Shown: piece by piece, positions 26,955-35,996 of the stretch | Position numbering within the stretch: the first letter of the stretch is position 1 | Layout of the letters: every line of letters begins with the position of its first letter | Source: an uncultured Odoribacter sp. | GTDB lineage: Bacteria; Bacteroidota; Bacteroidia; Bacteroidales; Marinifilaceae | Assembly (NCBI GenBank): GCA_910589025.1 | Contig: CAJURM010000001.1 | Span: 195,875-259,874 of the forward strand | Length of the DNA: 64,000 bases | Reading direction: 5' to 3' | Notes under the pieces: model-generated | The model's database searches: none | What the model saw: the letters and a program-made list of their open reading frames with translations, nothing else | What the model was told of the DNA's origin: nothing | Made by a program: the position numbers and the translations under genes

Positions 26955-29309
26955 ATGAAAACCAAACAGAAAAAATACAGCAAAAAGAAGTCCAAAGCAA
27001 ACAACAAAGGACGGAACATCCGGCTCATCAAAGCCCTCCTACTCCTGTTTCTGGCGGGTACCGCCAGCCTGGCCCTTTTTGTTTATTCAGTATACTCCGG
27101 CTTGTGGGGAAGCCTCCCCGACTATGCTGAACTGCGAAACATACGGAATTATGAGGCTTCCGAACTATACAGCGACGACGGCGAACTGCTTGGCAAATAT
27201 TTCATTGAAAACCGCACCAACGTCAATTACAACACCATCTCCCCACATGCCGTACAAGCCTTGATAGCTACGGAGGACGTACGTTTTTACGAACACAAAG
27301 GTATTGACAAAGTCAGCCTTTTCCGGGTTTTCTTCAAAACCCTGCTTTTAGGCGACCGCAGTTCGGGAGGAGGCAGCACCATCAGCCAGCAACTGGCCAA
27401 AAATCTCTACCCCCGGGAAGAACAGCAGGTAAAATTCATGCCCGTCGTCAAACTGCGTGAAATCTTCACCGCTTACCGATTGGAAAAAATCTATACCAAA
27501 GATGAAATCCTGACTCTATACCTGAATACGGTTTCCTTCGGAGAACGGACCTTCGGTATTGAAAGCGCCGCCCAGAAATATTTTTCCACTTCCGCTTCCG
27601 ATCTTACCCTCCCCCAGGCTGCCACCCTCATCGGGATGCTGAAAGGCCCTTCCTGGTACAACCCGCGGCTCCATCCGGAGCGTGCCTTACAGCGGCGCAA
27701 CACCGTCATCAACCAAATGATAAAATACGATTTCCTACCGGAAGAAACCGGTGAAAAATACAAAGACACGGAACTGGAACTGCAATACAAAGCCATCGAA
27801 CACTATTCCGGTCTGGCTCCTTACCTCCGCGAAAAAATCCGGCAAGATGCCGTAAAAATTATCGACGCCTACAATAGCTCCCACCTGACCAATTACAACC
27901 TGTACAAAGACGGGCTGATTCTGACAACCACCCTCGACGCGGAGATGCAACACTATGCCGAAGAAGCGGTCAGAAAACACATGAAGCAACTCCAGGAGCA
28001 ATTTTATACCCATTGGGACAAAAAAGAGCCCTGGCACAACCATCCGCAAGTATTAGAACAAGCCATCCGCACCAGTATCGCTTACCTGTCTTTACAAAAT
28101 CAGGGACTGCCGGAACAAGAAATCCAGGCAGCCATGAACCGGAAAAAACCGATGCTGATATACAGTCCCTTTCAAGGAGAAACGCGCATGGAAATGTCCT
28201 CCATCGACTCCATCAAACACTACCTGAAACTCCTGCATCCCGGCATGATTGCTATCGAACCCCTGACCGGAAAAATCAAAGTATGGGTAGGAGGACTGGA
28301 TTATAAATACTTCCAATACGACCAGGTAACGGCATCCCGGCAAGTCGGATCCGTTTTCAAACCCATTGTATACAGCGCCGCCATCCACAACGGAGCGCGT
28401 CTGGACGCCTACTACAAAAACGAACAGAAAACCTACGAAGAATATAACAACTGGAGCCCCCGCAATTCAAACAACGATTACACAGGTTTCTACACCCTCA
28501 AAGGGGCCCTCAGCCAATCCGTCAATACCATTGCCGTCGAAGTCCTGCTGCAAACGGGTATCGAAAAAGTCCTGTTGCATGCCCGCAATTTAGGGTTAAA
28601 ATCGGACCTGCCTCAATACCCCTCCTTAGCCCTCGGCGTGGCAGACATTGCACTGGACGAAATGGTCATCCCTTATACCGTATTTGCAGGAAAAGGAAAA
28701 ACAACTGCTCCCTATTATCTTGCCAAAATCAAGGACAGGGAAGGAAACATCCTTTTCAAAGCCCCGGAACCGCAGTTAGAAGAAGTACTGCCTTCCTCGG
28801 AAGCCATCCTGATGTCCGACATATTAGCGGCAGTCGTCAATGAAGGCACAGGCCGGAGACTACGCTCCGTTTACGGCCTGACCAACGACATAGCAGGAAA
28901 AACGGGAACCACCCAGAATCAGGCAGACGGCTGGTTTATCGGATATACCCCCCAACTTGTCGTCGGCGTGAGAGTCGGTGCCAACGACATGAACATCCAT
29001 TTCAACTCCACCAGTTTAGGCCAGGGCGCAAACATGGCTCTGCCCATCTTCGGACTGTTCATGCAACAATGCCTGCAAAGCCAGACTTACCGGAACTGGA
29101 AAAACCTCACCTTCCCTGTCATTCCGGCAACACAGCAGAAACAACTTGAAAAACCGGAGTTCAAGGAACACATGGGATTATTCGACTGGGCCGGCAACAA
29201 AAAACTGGAGAAAAGAGAACTCCCCGCCTCTCAGGACACCGAGGTAAAAAAAGAAAAGAAAGGCTTTTTCCGCAAAATAGGCAACCTGTTTAAAAAGAAA
29301 GAGAGATAA
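26955..29309 (+). CDS. Penicillin-binding protein 1A (bifunctional class A PBP)
   Basis: A 784-residue peptidoglycan glycosyltransferase/transpeptidase. A Lys-rich cytoplasmic N-terminus and one membrane helix (about 26-48 from this start) precede the GT51 domain with EDVRFYEHKGID and GGSTISQQLAKNL. The transpeptidase has SxxK in GSVFKP, SxN in SQSVNT and KTG in AGKTGTT. The C-terminus ends in a Lys-rich stretch. Start chosen at 26955 because the -7 box at 26929-26936 lies inside the longer frame. It builds the septal/lateral wall in the periplasm. Complete; divergent from adk. Confidence 0.95.
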   Translation: MKTKQKKYSKKKSKANNKGRNIRLIKALLLLFLAGTASLALFVYSVYSGLWGSLPDYAELRNIRNYEASELYSDDGELLGKYFIENRTNVNYNTISPHAVQALIATEDVRFYEHKGIDKVSLFRVFFKTLLLGDRSSGGGSTISQQLAKNLYPREEQQVKFMPVVKLREIFTAYRLEKIYTKDEILTLYLNTVSFGERTFGIESAAQKYFSTSASDLTLPQAATLIGMLKGPSWYNPRLHPERALQRRNTVINQMIKYDFLPEETGEKYKDTELELQYKAIEHYSGLAPYLREKIRQDAVKIIDAYNSSHLTNYNLYKDGLILTTTLDAEMQHYAEEAVRKHMKQLQEQFYTHWDKKEPWHNHPQVLEQAIRTSIAYLSLQNQGLPEQEIQAAMNRKKPMLIYSPFQGETRMEMSSIDSIKHYLKLLHPGMIAIEPLTGKIKVWVGGLDYKYFQYDQVTASRQVGSVFKPIVYSAAIHNGARLDAYYKNEQKTYEEYNNWSPRNSNNDYTGFYTLKGALSQSVNTIAVEVLLQTGIEKVLLHARNLGLKSDLPQYPSLALGVADIALDEMVIPYTVFAGKGKTTAPYYLAKIKDREGNILFKAPEPQLEEVLPSSEAILMSDILAAVVNEGTGRRLRSVYGLTNDIAGKTGTTQNQADGWFIGYTPQLVVGVRVGANDMNIHFNSTSLGQGANMALPIFGLFMQQCLQSQTYRNWKNLTFPVIPATQQKQLEKPEFKEHMGLFDWAGNKKLEKRELPASQDTEVKKEKKGFFRKIGNLFKKKER

Positions 29310-29312
29310 TCC

Positions 29313-29333
29313 TCCCGGAGACAAACTCCGGGA
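29313..29333. other. Short stem-loop between convergent genes
   Basis: TCCCGGAG and CTCCGGGA pair (8 bp, 5-base loop) just after the PBP1A stop. There is no U-tract, so its role as a terminator is doubtful. Confidence 0.4.
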
Positions 29334-29343
29334 CGGAAATCCC

Positions 29344-30489
29344 CTACTCCTTCGTACCGTATACTTTTTGTGAAATACGCTTCACAGCCACCACGAAAAA
29401 TCCGGTCAGTATCAGATTGAGCACCAGGCTCAGCAAAGAAACAATAACGGCGATGCCTCCCAGCTGATAGCTTAAAGCTATGACAATAATCCCGGCACCC
29501 ACTTCTCCACGGGTAAACATCCCGATGGACAACGCCAGACGCTCCAAGATATTCCGGTCACGGTAGAACAGCAACGGAAACATTTTCCCGATGTTGGACA
29601 ACAACGTAACCATAGCAACATGAAAGGCCACCGTTCCCCATTCCGGTAAATAAAAATCACTCTCCGCACTCGCTCCTGCACCGATAAAAAGCGGCGTACT
29701 CATTCCGACCAGAAACATAAAAACATAAGAAACGGCACTGCCGGCCCTCTCCTCTCCCCGTCCTTCGATATGCATGGTTTTCATCACCATACCCAAAACA
29801 AAAGCAGGCAACAACACTTCGATATGAATAGCCCCCTCACTTCCCATCAGAGATTTACTGAGCAGATAAATACTCTCCACAACCGCCACCAGGCAGACCG
29901 AATACAACAGAATCGCTTTCCAGGACTGAGGCAACTCCACCGCGCTCAACTTTCTCCAGCCCACAATCAGCAACACACACACCACAAACACAATCACAAA
30001 CAATTGCCACTTAAAACCAATCATCAGAATCTGCAACGGAATCATCAGCAAGATGGTATCCAGATCATCAAAAATCGCCAACACCTGCGTTTTCTTGTAA
30101 ATCCATTCCTTTTTCAGACCCGCAGCCGCCAGCATCGTAAAAAGAATCCCCGCCGACGTAGGCGCGGCAAACCGGCTTATCAGCAAACTTTTATCCCATG
30201 ACAAATCATTGTGGGGCAAAAGATAAATATAATAGAACGCCACCAGCAACCAGGGCACGGCTGCCGTTGCCATAGCAATAAAATAATCGGCAGTATAGGA
30301 CCTCCATTGCTTCTTATCCAACTCAAACTCCCTCCCCACATTAATCATAATAAACGCCAGACAGATAAACATCAGGTTCTTAAATATCTTCTCGAAAAAA
30401 GAATACGAATCACCCATTATTCCGGGCAATACCTGGGAAAGCACCAACCCGCACAATAAAAAAACAGAAAACAGAAAAACTTTCTTCAT
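29344..30489 (-). CDS. Cation:proton antiporter, CPA2-like
   Basis: A 381-residue membrane transporter with about 11-12 hydrophobic segments spread along its length and no cytoplasmic regulatory domain. The pattern NVGREFELD near residue 50, AAPTSAG near residue 107 and the paired Asp of FDDLDTI near 140 fit Na+/H+ exchanger (NhaA/CPA2-like) membrane domains, where two acidic residues bind the ion. Its own promoter precedes it; it converges on PBP1A. The ion specificity cannot be read here. Confidence 0.8.
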   Translation of the reverse strand: MKKVFLFSVFLLCGLVLSQVLPGIMGDSYSFFEKIFKNLMFICLAFIMINVGREFELDKKQWRSYTADYFIAMATAAVPWLLVAFYYIYLLPHNDLSWDKSLLISRFAAPTSAGILFTMLAAAGLKKEWIYKKTQVLAIFDDLDTILLMIPLQILMIGFKWQLFVIVFVVCVLLIVGWRKLSAVELPQSWKAILLYSVCLVAVVESIYLLSKSLMGSEGAIHIEVLLPAFVLGMVMKTMHIEGRGEERAGSAVSYVFMFLVGMSTPLFIGAGASAESDFYLPEWGTVAFHVAMVTLLSNIGKMFPLLFYRDRNILERLALSIGMFTRGEVGAGIIVIALSYQLGGIAVIVSLLSLVLNLILTGFFVVAVKRISQKVYGTKE

Positions 30490-30523
30490 CCGGTCAAATC
30501 AATTGATAAAATTTATTTTGCGG

Positions 30524-30531
30524 CAAAGATA
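30524..30531 (-). promoter_or_regulatory. -7 box for the antiporter gene
   Basis: TATCTTTG on the minus strand, 35 bp before the ATG at 30489, in the 51-bp gap after the upstream envelope operon. Confidence 0.6.
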
Positions 30532-30540
30532 AAAAAAATG

Positions 30541-32469
30541 TCACTCATACACGATAATCGCCGGTTTTCCCACTTGATAATCGTAAAAACCGTTCTGCAA
30601 TTTTCCCGACATTGACGCTTCAAAACAACGCATATCCGAAGGCGGATGGGGATAAAACGAAAGCCGCAGGCTGATATTTTTAAACACGATATTATCATTC
30701 CGCAAGTTCACGGCCACTCCCAATCCCCAATACGTCCTCCCTTTAAAAAGAGAAGTCTCCTTCGGAACAAGTGTGCCGAAATCGACAAAATTGGTAAAAG
30801 ACATGCGGAACCCCTTGTAAATATAAGGAAAAAAGAACGTCATCGACAAAGAGACCGACAACTTCTGGTTGCCGCGCAGGGTGTCCGAATCAAACCCCAG
30901 GATATCCCCGTCCCGGAAATAAAGGTAATCGTCCGGATAACGCCGGAAACCGGTGACGTAATTCACATCGTTATAAAAGCGGAACCGGTAATGCCCCCAA
31001 CTGATCAAATTACTGATATGATGCAGTCCCACCTTCACCAGCCCCCGCTGGAAATCTCCGCCATACAGGTAAGAACTCACCGCCGCGTCGACCGCATAAT
31101 ACCTCTCCGAACATCTGTCAAAATGTGAATAAAAAAACTGATACCCCCAATAGGTGGAATTCTGGAAATCATTGTTTTCATACCCTACGGTAAAAGCAGA
31201 AGAAAGCCCCGTCGGAATATCCTCCGTACGACCGAAATCATAAATAAGATTAGCCTTATAATATTTCAACTTCTGATAAGTAAAAGCAAGAAAATAACTG
31301 TGGCGGTTATAATAAAACTGGTTTGAATCGAGGGAAATATCCGGACGGCTATGGAATACCGTGTTCAAAAAGCGACCGGACACATACAGATTCCGGGTAT
31401 ACCGGTGTCTGTTTTTCAATAAAAAAGACCTGCCCGCCCATACATCCTGTGCGAAATAATCAAAAGCATAATCCTGATGCTTCAGATCGACATCAGGCAA
31501 GGCATCCGAACGAAACACACGGCTAAGCGTAAATCCCCCCGCCCACTTCACGTTGGAAGTCAAAAACGGTCTCTCCACCGTTCCCCACATCTGTTTGGCA
31601 TTGTGGTCATTCTGATAATAAAACATCAAATCCAAATGGGTTCCCAATATACTGTTCACCTGATAACGGACAATATTTCCCCACTTCTTGTCCTTAGTCC
31701 CTCTGTAACTGATTTCGTAATCCAGCAGATGGCCTATCCTCATAAAATTTTTATTCTGCACTCCGATACGCGCCGAATTGATAAAATTGGAAGACACCTC
31801 CATCCCCCAGGAAAAATCATCCTTACAGATGATGGTAATATCCACTTCTCCGGGCAACCCGTCAACCGGACTGACCAATACGGAAACATCGTCAATATAA
31901 GCCAACCGCCTCAGCATAATTTCATTCTGCACCAACTCAAAAGGAATCAGACGGTCTCCGGGCTTTATCGTCAATTGTTTCCGAAGCGTCCACTCCGCCG
32001 TCCGCATGTGAATCTTATTTGCCACCACCCGCAGCCATCCCAAATCCTGTTCCGAATAAGTCGTATCATACACACTCGTCCCATACGGAGGCAACACTTT
32101 TATATGGATACTGCGGATTTTCTCCCCGTAGAATTCCTTGAAACGGTCCTCGCTGTTCTGCGTACGCATCACATTGACGCGGTTGCGTCTCGGATTGACA
32201 AAAATCAGTTTGTAAAGCTCTTTCGTCAGGGCACTCTTGCCTGCAATATCTTTTATTTTGGTAAACTCATACCGCAGGGTATCGCGAATCAGGCTGTCGG
32301 GCAAAAAAACCACCGGCATACTCAACACCGGTTCCCTCACTATCCGGAGAGAATCCCGGTGCACAGGAACAGAGAGCACCGAATCACGGAAGCCATATCC
32401 GGCAGCCCTCACCCCTCCGCATGCCACCAGCATAACAATCCAGATGATTCCTATGATTCCTCTCTTCAT
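30541..32469 (-). CDS. Omp85-like outer-membrane barrel protein
   Basis: A 642-residue exported protein. After a signal peptide (ending about GVRAA) a POTRA-like unit is visible around residues 130-250 (RSIHIKVL, TLRKQLTIKPGDRL, NEIMLRRLAYIDDVSVLV, VDITIICKDDF), which is the typical beta-alpha-alpha-beta-beta pattern. The rest alternates aromatic amphipathic strands and short turns, as in a 16-strand barrel. Closest idea: a BamA/TamA-type surface antigen of undefined role. It is the third gene of an operon after a patatin-barrel protein and ApbE, 30 bp downstream of apbE. Confidence 0.75.
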   Translation of the reverse strand: MKRGIIGIIWIVMLVACGGVRAAGYGFRDSVLSVPVHRDSLRIVREPVLSMPVVFLPDSLIRDTLRYEFTKIKDIAGKSALTKELYKLIFVNPRRNRVNVMRTQNSEDRFKEFYGEKIRSIHIKVLPPYGTSVYDTTYSEQDLGWLRVVANKIHMRTAEWTLRKQLTIKPGDRLIPFELVQNEIMLRRLAYIDDVSVLVSPVDGLPGEVDITIICKDDFSWGMEVSSNFINSARIGVQNKNFMRIGHLLDYEISYRGTKDKKWGNIVRYQVNSILGTHLDLMFYYQNDHNAKQMWGTVERPFLTSNVKWAGGFTLSRVFRSDALPDVDLKHQDYAFDYFAQDVWAGRSFLLKNRHRYTRNLYVSGRFLNTVFHSRPDISLDSNQFYYNRHSYFLAFTYQKLKYYKANLIYDFGRTEDIPTGLSSAFTVGYENNDFQNSTYWGYQFFYSHFDRCSERYYAVDAAVSSYLYGGDFQRGLVKVGLHHISNLISWGHYRFRFYNDVNYVTGFRRYPDDYLYFRDGDILGFDSDTLRGNQKLSVSLSMTFFFPYIYKGFRMSFTNFVDFGTLVPKETSLFKGRTYWGLGVAVNLRNDNIVFKNISLRLSFYPHPPSDMRCFEASMSGKLQNGFYDYQVGKPAIIVYE

Positions 32470-32499
32470 TACAATTCCCTCTTTCCTTATTTCATACCG

Positions 32500-33489
32500 T
32501 CAGTCTGCAACAAACGTCTTAAACTTCTCCGTCATCCACGTCTCCGGCACTCCATCCCGGACATATATCAGACAAGCCTCCAGTCCCGGATGATTTGCCA
32601 TCACCTCCTTGGCAGCCTCCAGCCCCAGCACCATAAAAGCCGTGGCATAAGCATCGGCCTCCATGCAGGTAGGAGCATACACCGTGGAACTCACCACCTC
32701 CTGCTGGACCGGATAACCCGTATAGGGACTGATGGTGTGGGCATACTTCTTTCCCTCTTTCACATAAAAATTACGGTAATTACCGGAAGTAGCCAAAGCG
32801 CCGTTTTCCATGCTGATAATAAACTGCAATTCACGGTTCAACAGCTCCGGATCCTCTATCGGTTTGTCGATACCTATCCTCCAGGCCCTTCCCTTTCCGC
32901 TCTTCCCTTTCACCCGGATTTCCCCTCCGATGTCCACCATATAATTTTTCACGCCCCGTGCTTCCAGGTACTCCGCCGCCAGATCAACGCCCAATCCCTT
33001 GGCAATCGAACTGGCATCCATTTCCGTCTCCCGGAAGCACTTCACCAAACTATCCCCCTGTAAACGCAACTTATCCAGTCCGACCCATTGCAACAATGTA
33101 TCGATTCTCTCCGGTGTCGGCATAACACCTTTCTTATAACCGAATCCCCAGGCATTCACCAAAGGACCGACCGTGATGTCGAAAGCCCCCCGCGTTTCTC
33201 CGTTCACCTCCACGGCCATACGGAACATGCGATTGAAAAGCGAATCCGTCCGGCAGCTCTCATTCCGGTTGAGCCGGGAAATTACCGACCGGGGATTAAA
33301 CATCGACAGAGAAGCATTCACCCGTTCCATCTGTTCCAGAAGCGGACGGTCCAACACCTCCGCAGACTCATAGACAATCCGGTAATACGTACCGTAGATT
33401 TTCCCCTCCGTATGCCTGAAAAGTTCACGTTTACACCCGCACAACACCAAAAGGCACAAAAAAATAACGCCCGCTTTCATCGTTTTCAT
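32500..33489 (-). CDS. apbE: FAD:protein FMN transferase (lipoprotein)
   Basis: ApbE covalently attaches FMN to Thr/Ser of periplasmic proteins such as Rnf and NQR subunits. The 329-residue product has a lipoprotein signal peptide with lipobox VLCGC (Cys at about residue 19), GTYYRIVY, the SMFNPRSVISRLN region, the DASSIAKG signature and the C-terminal HTISPYTGYPV flavin/metal site. It lies between two outer-membrane barrel genes, 14 bp after the patatin-barrel gene and 30 bp before the Omp85-like gene. No rnf or nqr gene is in the window. Confidence 0.93.
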   Translation of the reverse strand: MKTMKAGVIFLCLLVLCGCKRELFRHTEGKIYGTYYRIVYESAEVLDRPLLEQMERVNASLSMFNPRSVISRLNRNESCRTDSLFNRMFRMAVEVNGETRGAFDITVGPLVNAWGFGYKKGVMPTPERIDTLLQWVGLDKLRLQGDSLVKCFRETEMDASSIAKGLGVDLAAEYLEARGVKNYMVDIGGEIRVKGKSGKGRAWRIGIDKPIEDPELLNRELQFIISMENGALATSGNYRNFYVKEGKKYAHTISPYTGYPVQQEVVSSTVYAPTCMEADAYATAFMVLGLEAAKEVMANHPGLEACLIYVRDGVPETWMTEKFKTFVAD

Positions 33490-33502
33490 TTTATTTCACC
33501 CA

Positions 33503-35707
33503 TCAAAAATAATAACCAAAATTAAAATATACCCCCAATTTCCGGTCCCAATTGGACAAATCCAGCCACAAATCCACCGGTCCGACCAGCGTATTGTAAG
33601 AATAGCTGATGCCCCCACCCCAAAGATCGTCACCGCTGCTCAGGATGTCAAAAAAATTATTCTTCTGCTTCGCATAATTCACAACCGCCGTCAGGTAATT
33701 CTTCTTCCCCAACCGATAACGGAACTTCATCCTCCCCACCAACACGGCATTTTCAAACATCTCCAAACGGTGTATCCCCACAAAAGGCAATTGCTGGGCA
33801 AAATACCGTCCCGACACCATTCCTCCCATATTATTCAGGTAAGCATAGGGTATCCGCCTCCCGATCAAAACCCGTCCGTAAAGGGACGGCAAAACGGCAA
33901 AACGGCGGGATACGGGGACAACCGTAGATAAATTACCGGCAAGCGCCGAAAAAGGTACTCCCCCATCATAACGCAACCCGTCACTCGTATACAAAGCATA
34001 CTCCCCCCTCAAAGACATTCCCTTCTCCGGATAATACTTCTGGTCATACGTTTCATAGTGCATCAATCCGTAATAACTCAGAAAACCTTCCGGCTTCACC
34101 TTCTCCCGTTCCCCCGGCTGGGCATACAAAAAAGAGTTAAAATCGAAATACTCATACCTTACCCCCAACTCCACCTTAAGATTACGGACATAAATATCCG
34201 AAAAATTCAATTCCCCCATGTGATAGGAAAAAGTGATATTATCAGCTTTCCGCCCCCGGTGGTATAAATCGATGTCGTTATATTTATACATATAGCTCAG
34301 TCCCGTCTTCCGCAGAAAAGTATTCCCCAAAGAACAATCCAGCTTTACATAAGGATTCATACTCAGACGTCCGGTCACCGACAATTGAAAACCCCTCAGA
34401 TTTTTGCGGGCAATCGTTGTGTTCACCAAAATAGCGGCCATCTCTTCGCTGTCGAAACGGAACCCCAGATTCAACGAACTCATCTCCTTTTCTTCGAGCA
34501 TCAAAGTCAGTTCATGTACCCCTTGCCCGTTCAGGTGATAATTCACCAACTCAAAAGCCCCTGTACCATATAGCGCGGCTATTGCCTGGTACAACTCCTT
34601 CATCGATATAACGGAATATTCCTGTATCCCGATTTTTTTCCTTACCCATTTTTTTTCTGCGGCACTCACGCCCTCAATCCGGATGCGTCCGATAACCAGC
34701 GAATCGGCAGAAATAAACGGATTTTTTACCTTCTCATTCCCACCGTTCTCATCCGGCAGCCCCAATTGCTCCTTCAAGCGGACAATCTCATCCCATTTCG
34801 CCCGGGCAGCCCTCTCCCCGCGAAGAATCAGCGTATCTATCGCCACAGGGTCAAAACTCGCTGCCGAATAGGGTTCAATGTCCGGTTTAATATACAGATT
34901 CGTCAGTCTGACATTCTCTTCATACTTCTCCATCCCCAGAAAATTAGTCAGCTGGTCGACAATATCCAATACCGAATGCAACTCATTCATCGTCCGTAAA
35001 CCGGCGGACACATCCACCCCGATAATAATATCGGCACCCATTTCCCGCATCACATCCACCGGATAATTATTGGCAATTCCACCGTCCACCAGCATCATCG
35101 AATCCAGCACCACCGGCGAAAACACCCCCGGGATAGCCATACTTGCCCTCATGGAAAGCGGCAGATTCCCGCTATTCAGGATTACCTCCTCGCCATTGAC
35201 CAGATTGGCCGCGACACAGGAAAAAGGAATCGGAAGATTCATAAAAGAGAGGGAATCATGATAACCAAGCGTCAATTCCGAGAAAAGATTATAAATATTC
35301 TGCCCGCTGATAAACCCCGCCGGCATCTGTATCAACTTACTCCTCAACATGGGAATGGAAAGCAGGTATTTTTCATCCTTCTCCTTCTCCGAAAAAGGCA
35401 AATCGTAACGGTACACCCTGTTGCTGAGCAAAAAAGGCCAGTTCTGCACACGCACCAGGCTGTCCAGACAACGGGCATCGTATCCGATAGCATACAACCC
35501 GCCGACAATCGACCCCATACTGGTCCCCGCAATATAATCAATGGGAATGCCTGCTTCCTCCAACACTTTCAAAACCCCGATATGCGCCACGCCTTTCGCC
35601 CCACCGCCACTCAGCACCAGCCCGACCTTTTTCCGCTCCGCATGCAGCCCACTGCACATCACAAGCCCCAAAAGCATCCATATCCCTATTTTTCTCATCC
35701 AAAACAT
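33503..35707 (-). CDS. Patatin-like phospholipase fused to POTRA and outer-membrane barrel
   Basis: A 734-residue exported fusion common in Bacteroidetes. The signal peptide (about residues 1-23) is followed by a patatin domain with LSGGGAKGVAHIG, the nucleophile GTSMGS and the catalytic DGG in LVDGGIANNYP. A POTRA-like unit (about 340-420; VIGRIRIEGVSAAEKKW) and a C-terminal BamA-like barrel ending in FNFGYYF (terminal aromatic) complete it. It resembles PlpD-type type V autotransporters, in which the barrel moves the lipase outward. First gene of a three-gene envelope unit. Confidence 0.92.
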   Translation of the reverse strand: MFWMRKIGIWMLLGLVMCSGLHAERKKVGLVLSGGGAKGVAHIGVLKVLEEAGIPIDYIAGTSMGSIVGGLYAIGYDARCLDSLVRVQNWPFLLSNRVYRYDLPFSEKEKDEKYLLSIPMLRSKLIQMPAGFISGQNIYNLFSELTLGYHDSLSFMNLPIPFSCVAANLVNGEEVILNSGNLPLSMRASMAIPGVFSPVVLDSMMLVDGGIANNYPVDVMREMGADIIIGVDVSAGLRTMNELHSVLDIVDQLTNFLGMEKYEENVRLTNLYIKPDIEPYSAASFDPVAIDTLILRGERAARAKWDEIVRLKEQLGLPDENGGNEKVKNPFISADSLVIGRIRIEGVSAAEKKWVRKKIGIQEYSVISMKELYQAIAALYGTGAFELVNYHLNGQGVHELTLMLEEKEMSSLNLGFRFDSEEMAAILVNTTIARKNLRGFQLSVTGRLSMNPYVKLDCSLGNTFLRKTGLSYMYKYNDIDLYHRGRKADNITFSYHMGELNFSDIYVRNLKVELGVRYEYFDFNSFLYAQPGEREKVKPEGFLSYYGLMHYETYDQKYYPEKGMSLRGEYALYTSDGLRYDGGVPFSALAGNLSTVVPVSRRFAVLPSLYGRVLIGRRIPYAYLNNMGGMVSGRYFAQQLPFVGIHRLEMFENAVLVGRMKFRYRLGKKNYLTAVVNYAKQKNNFFDILSSGDDLWGGGISYSYNTLVGPVDLWLDLSNWDRKLGVYFNFGYYF

Positions 35708-35724
35708 AACAGCAAATGTTAAAA

Positions 35725-35732
35725 CAAAATTA
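35725..35732 (-). promoter_or_regulatory. -7 box for the patatin-apbE-barrel operon
   Basis: TAATTTTG (TAnnTTTG) on the minus strand, 18 bp before the ATG at 35707. Confidence 0.55.
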
Positions 35733-35880
35733 AGCCTATTTTAAGAAATTACCCTTCCGCCATGCGTTAAAAAACATAAAGGCAAACACATTCGGCTCCC
35801 CACCCTCCTGTCGTTTCTCCCACCAACCGCGGAACACATATCATTTCTGCATTTTCTCAAAAAAAATAATAATATTTGAT

Positions 35881-35888
35881 TATTTTTG
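35881..35888 (+). promoter_or_regulatory. -7 box for the response regulator-hydF unit
   Basis: TATTTTTG (TAnnTTTG), predicting a leader of about 100 nt before the ATG at 35997. The leader is AT-rich and shows no riboswitch I can name. Confidence 0.55.
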
Positions 35889-35996
35889 TCCTGAATCAAT
35901 AAGTTTCCGATAAAAAATACGTCACACGGCCTATAAAGTTAGCAGGAAAACAATTCTCGCTCTTGTAATTTTACAGGTCCTCAATTTTGAAATACT

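Noticed and set aside
31477..33063. 528-codon plus-strand frame
   Set aside because: Antisense to the Omp85-like and apbE genes, both with clear motifs.
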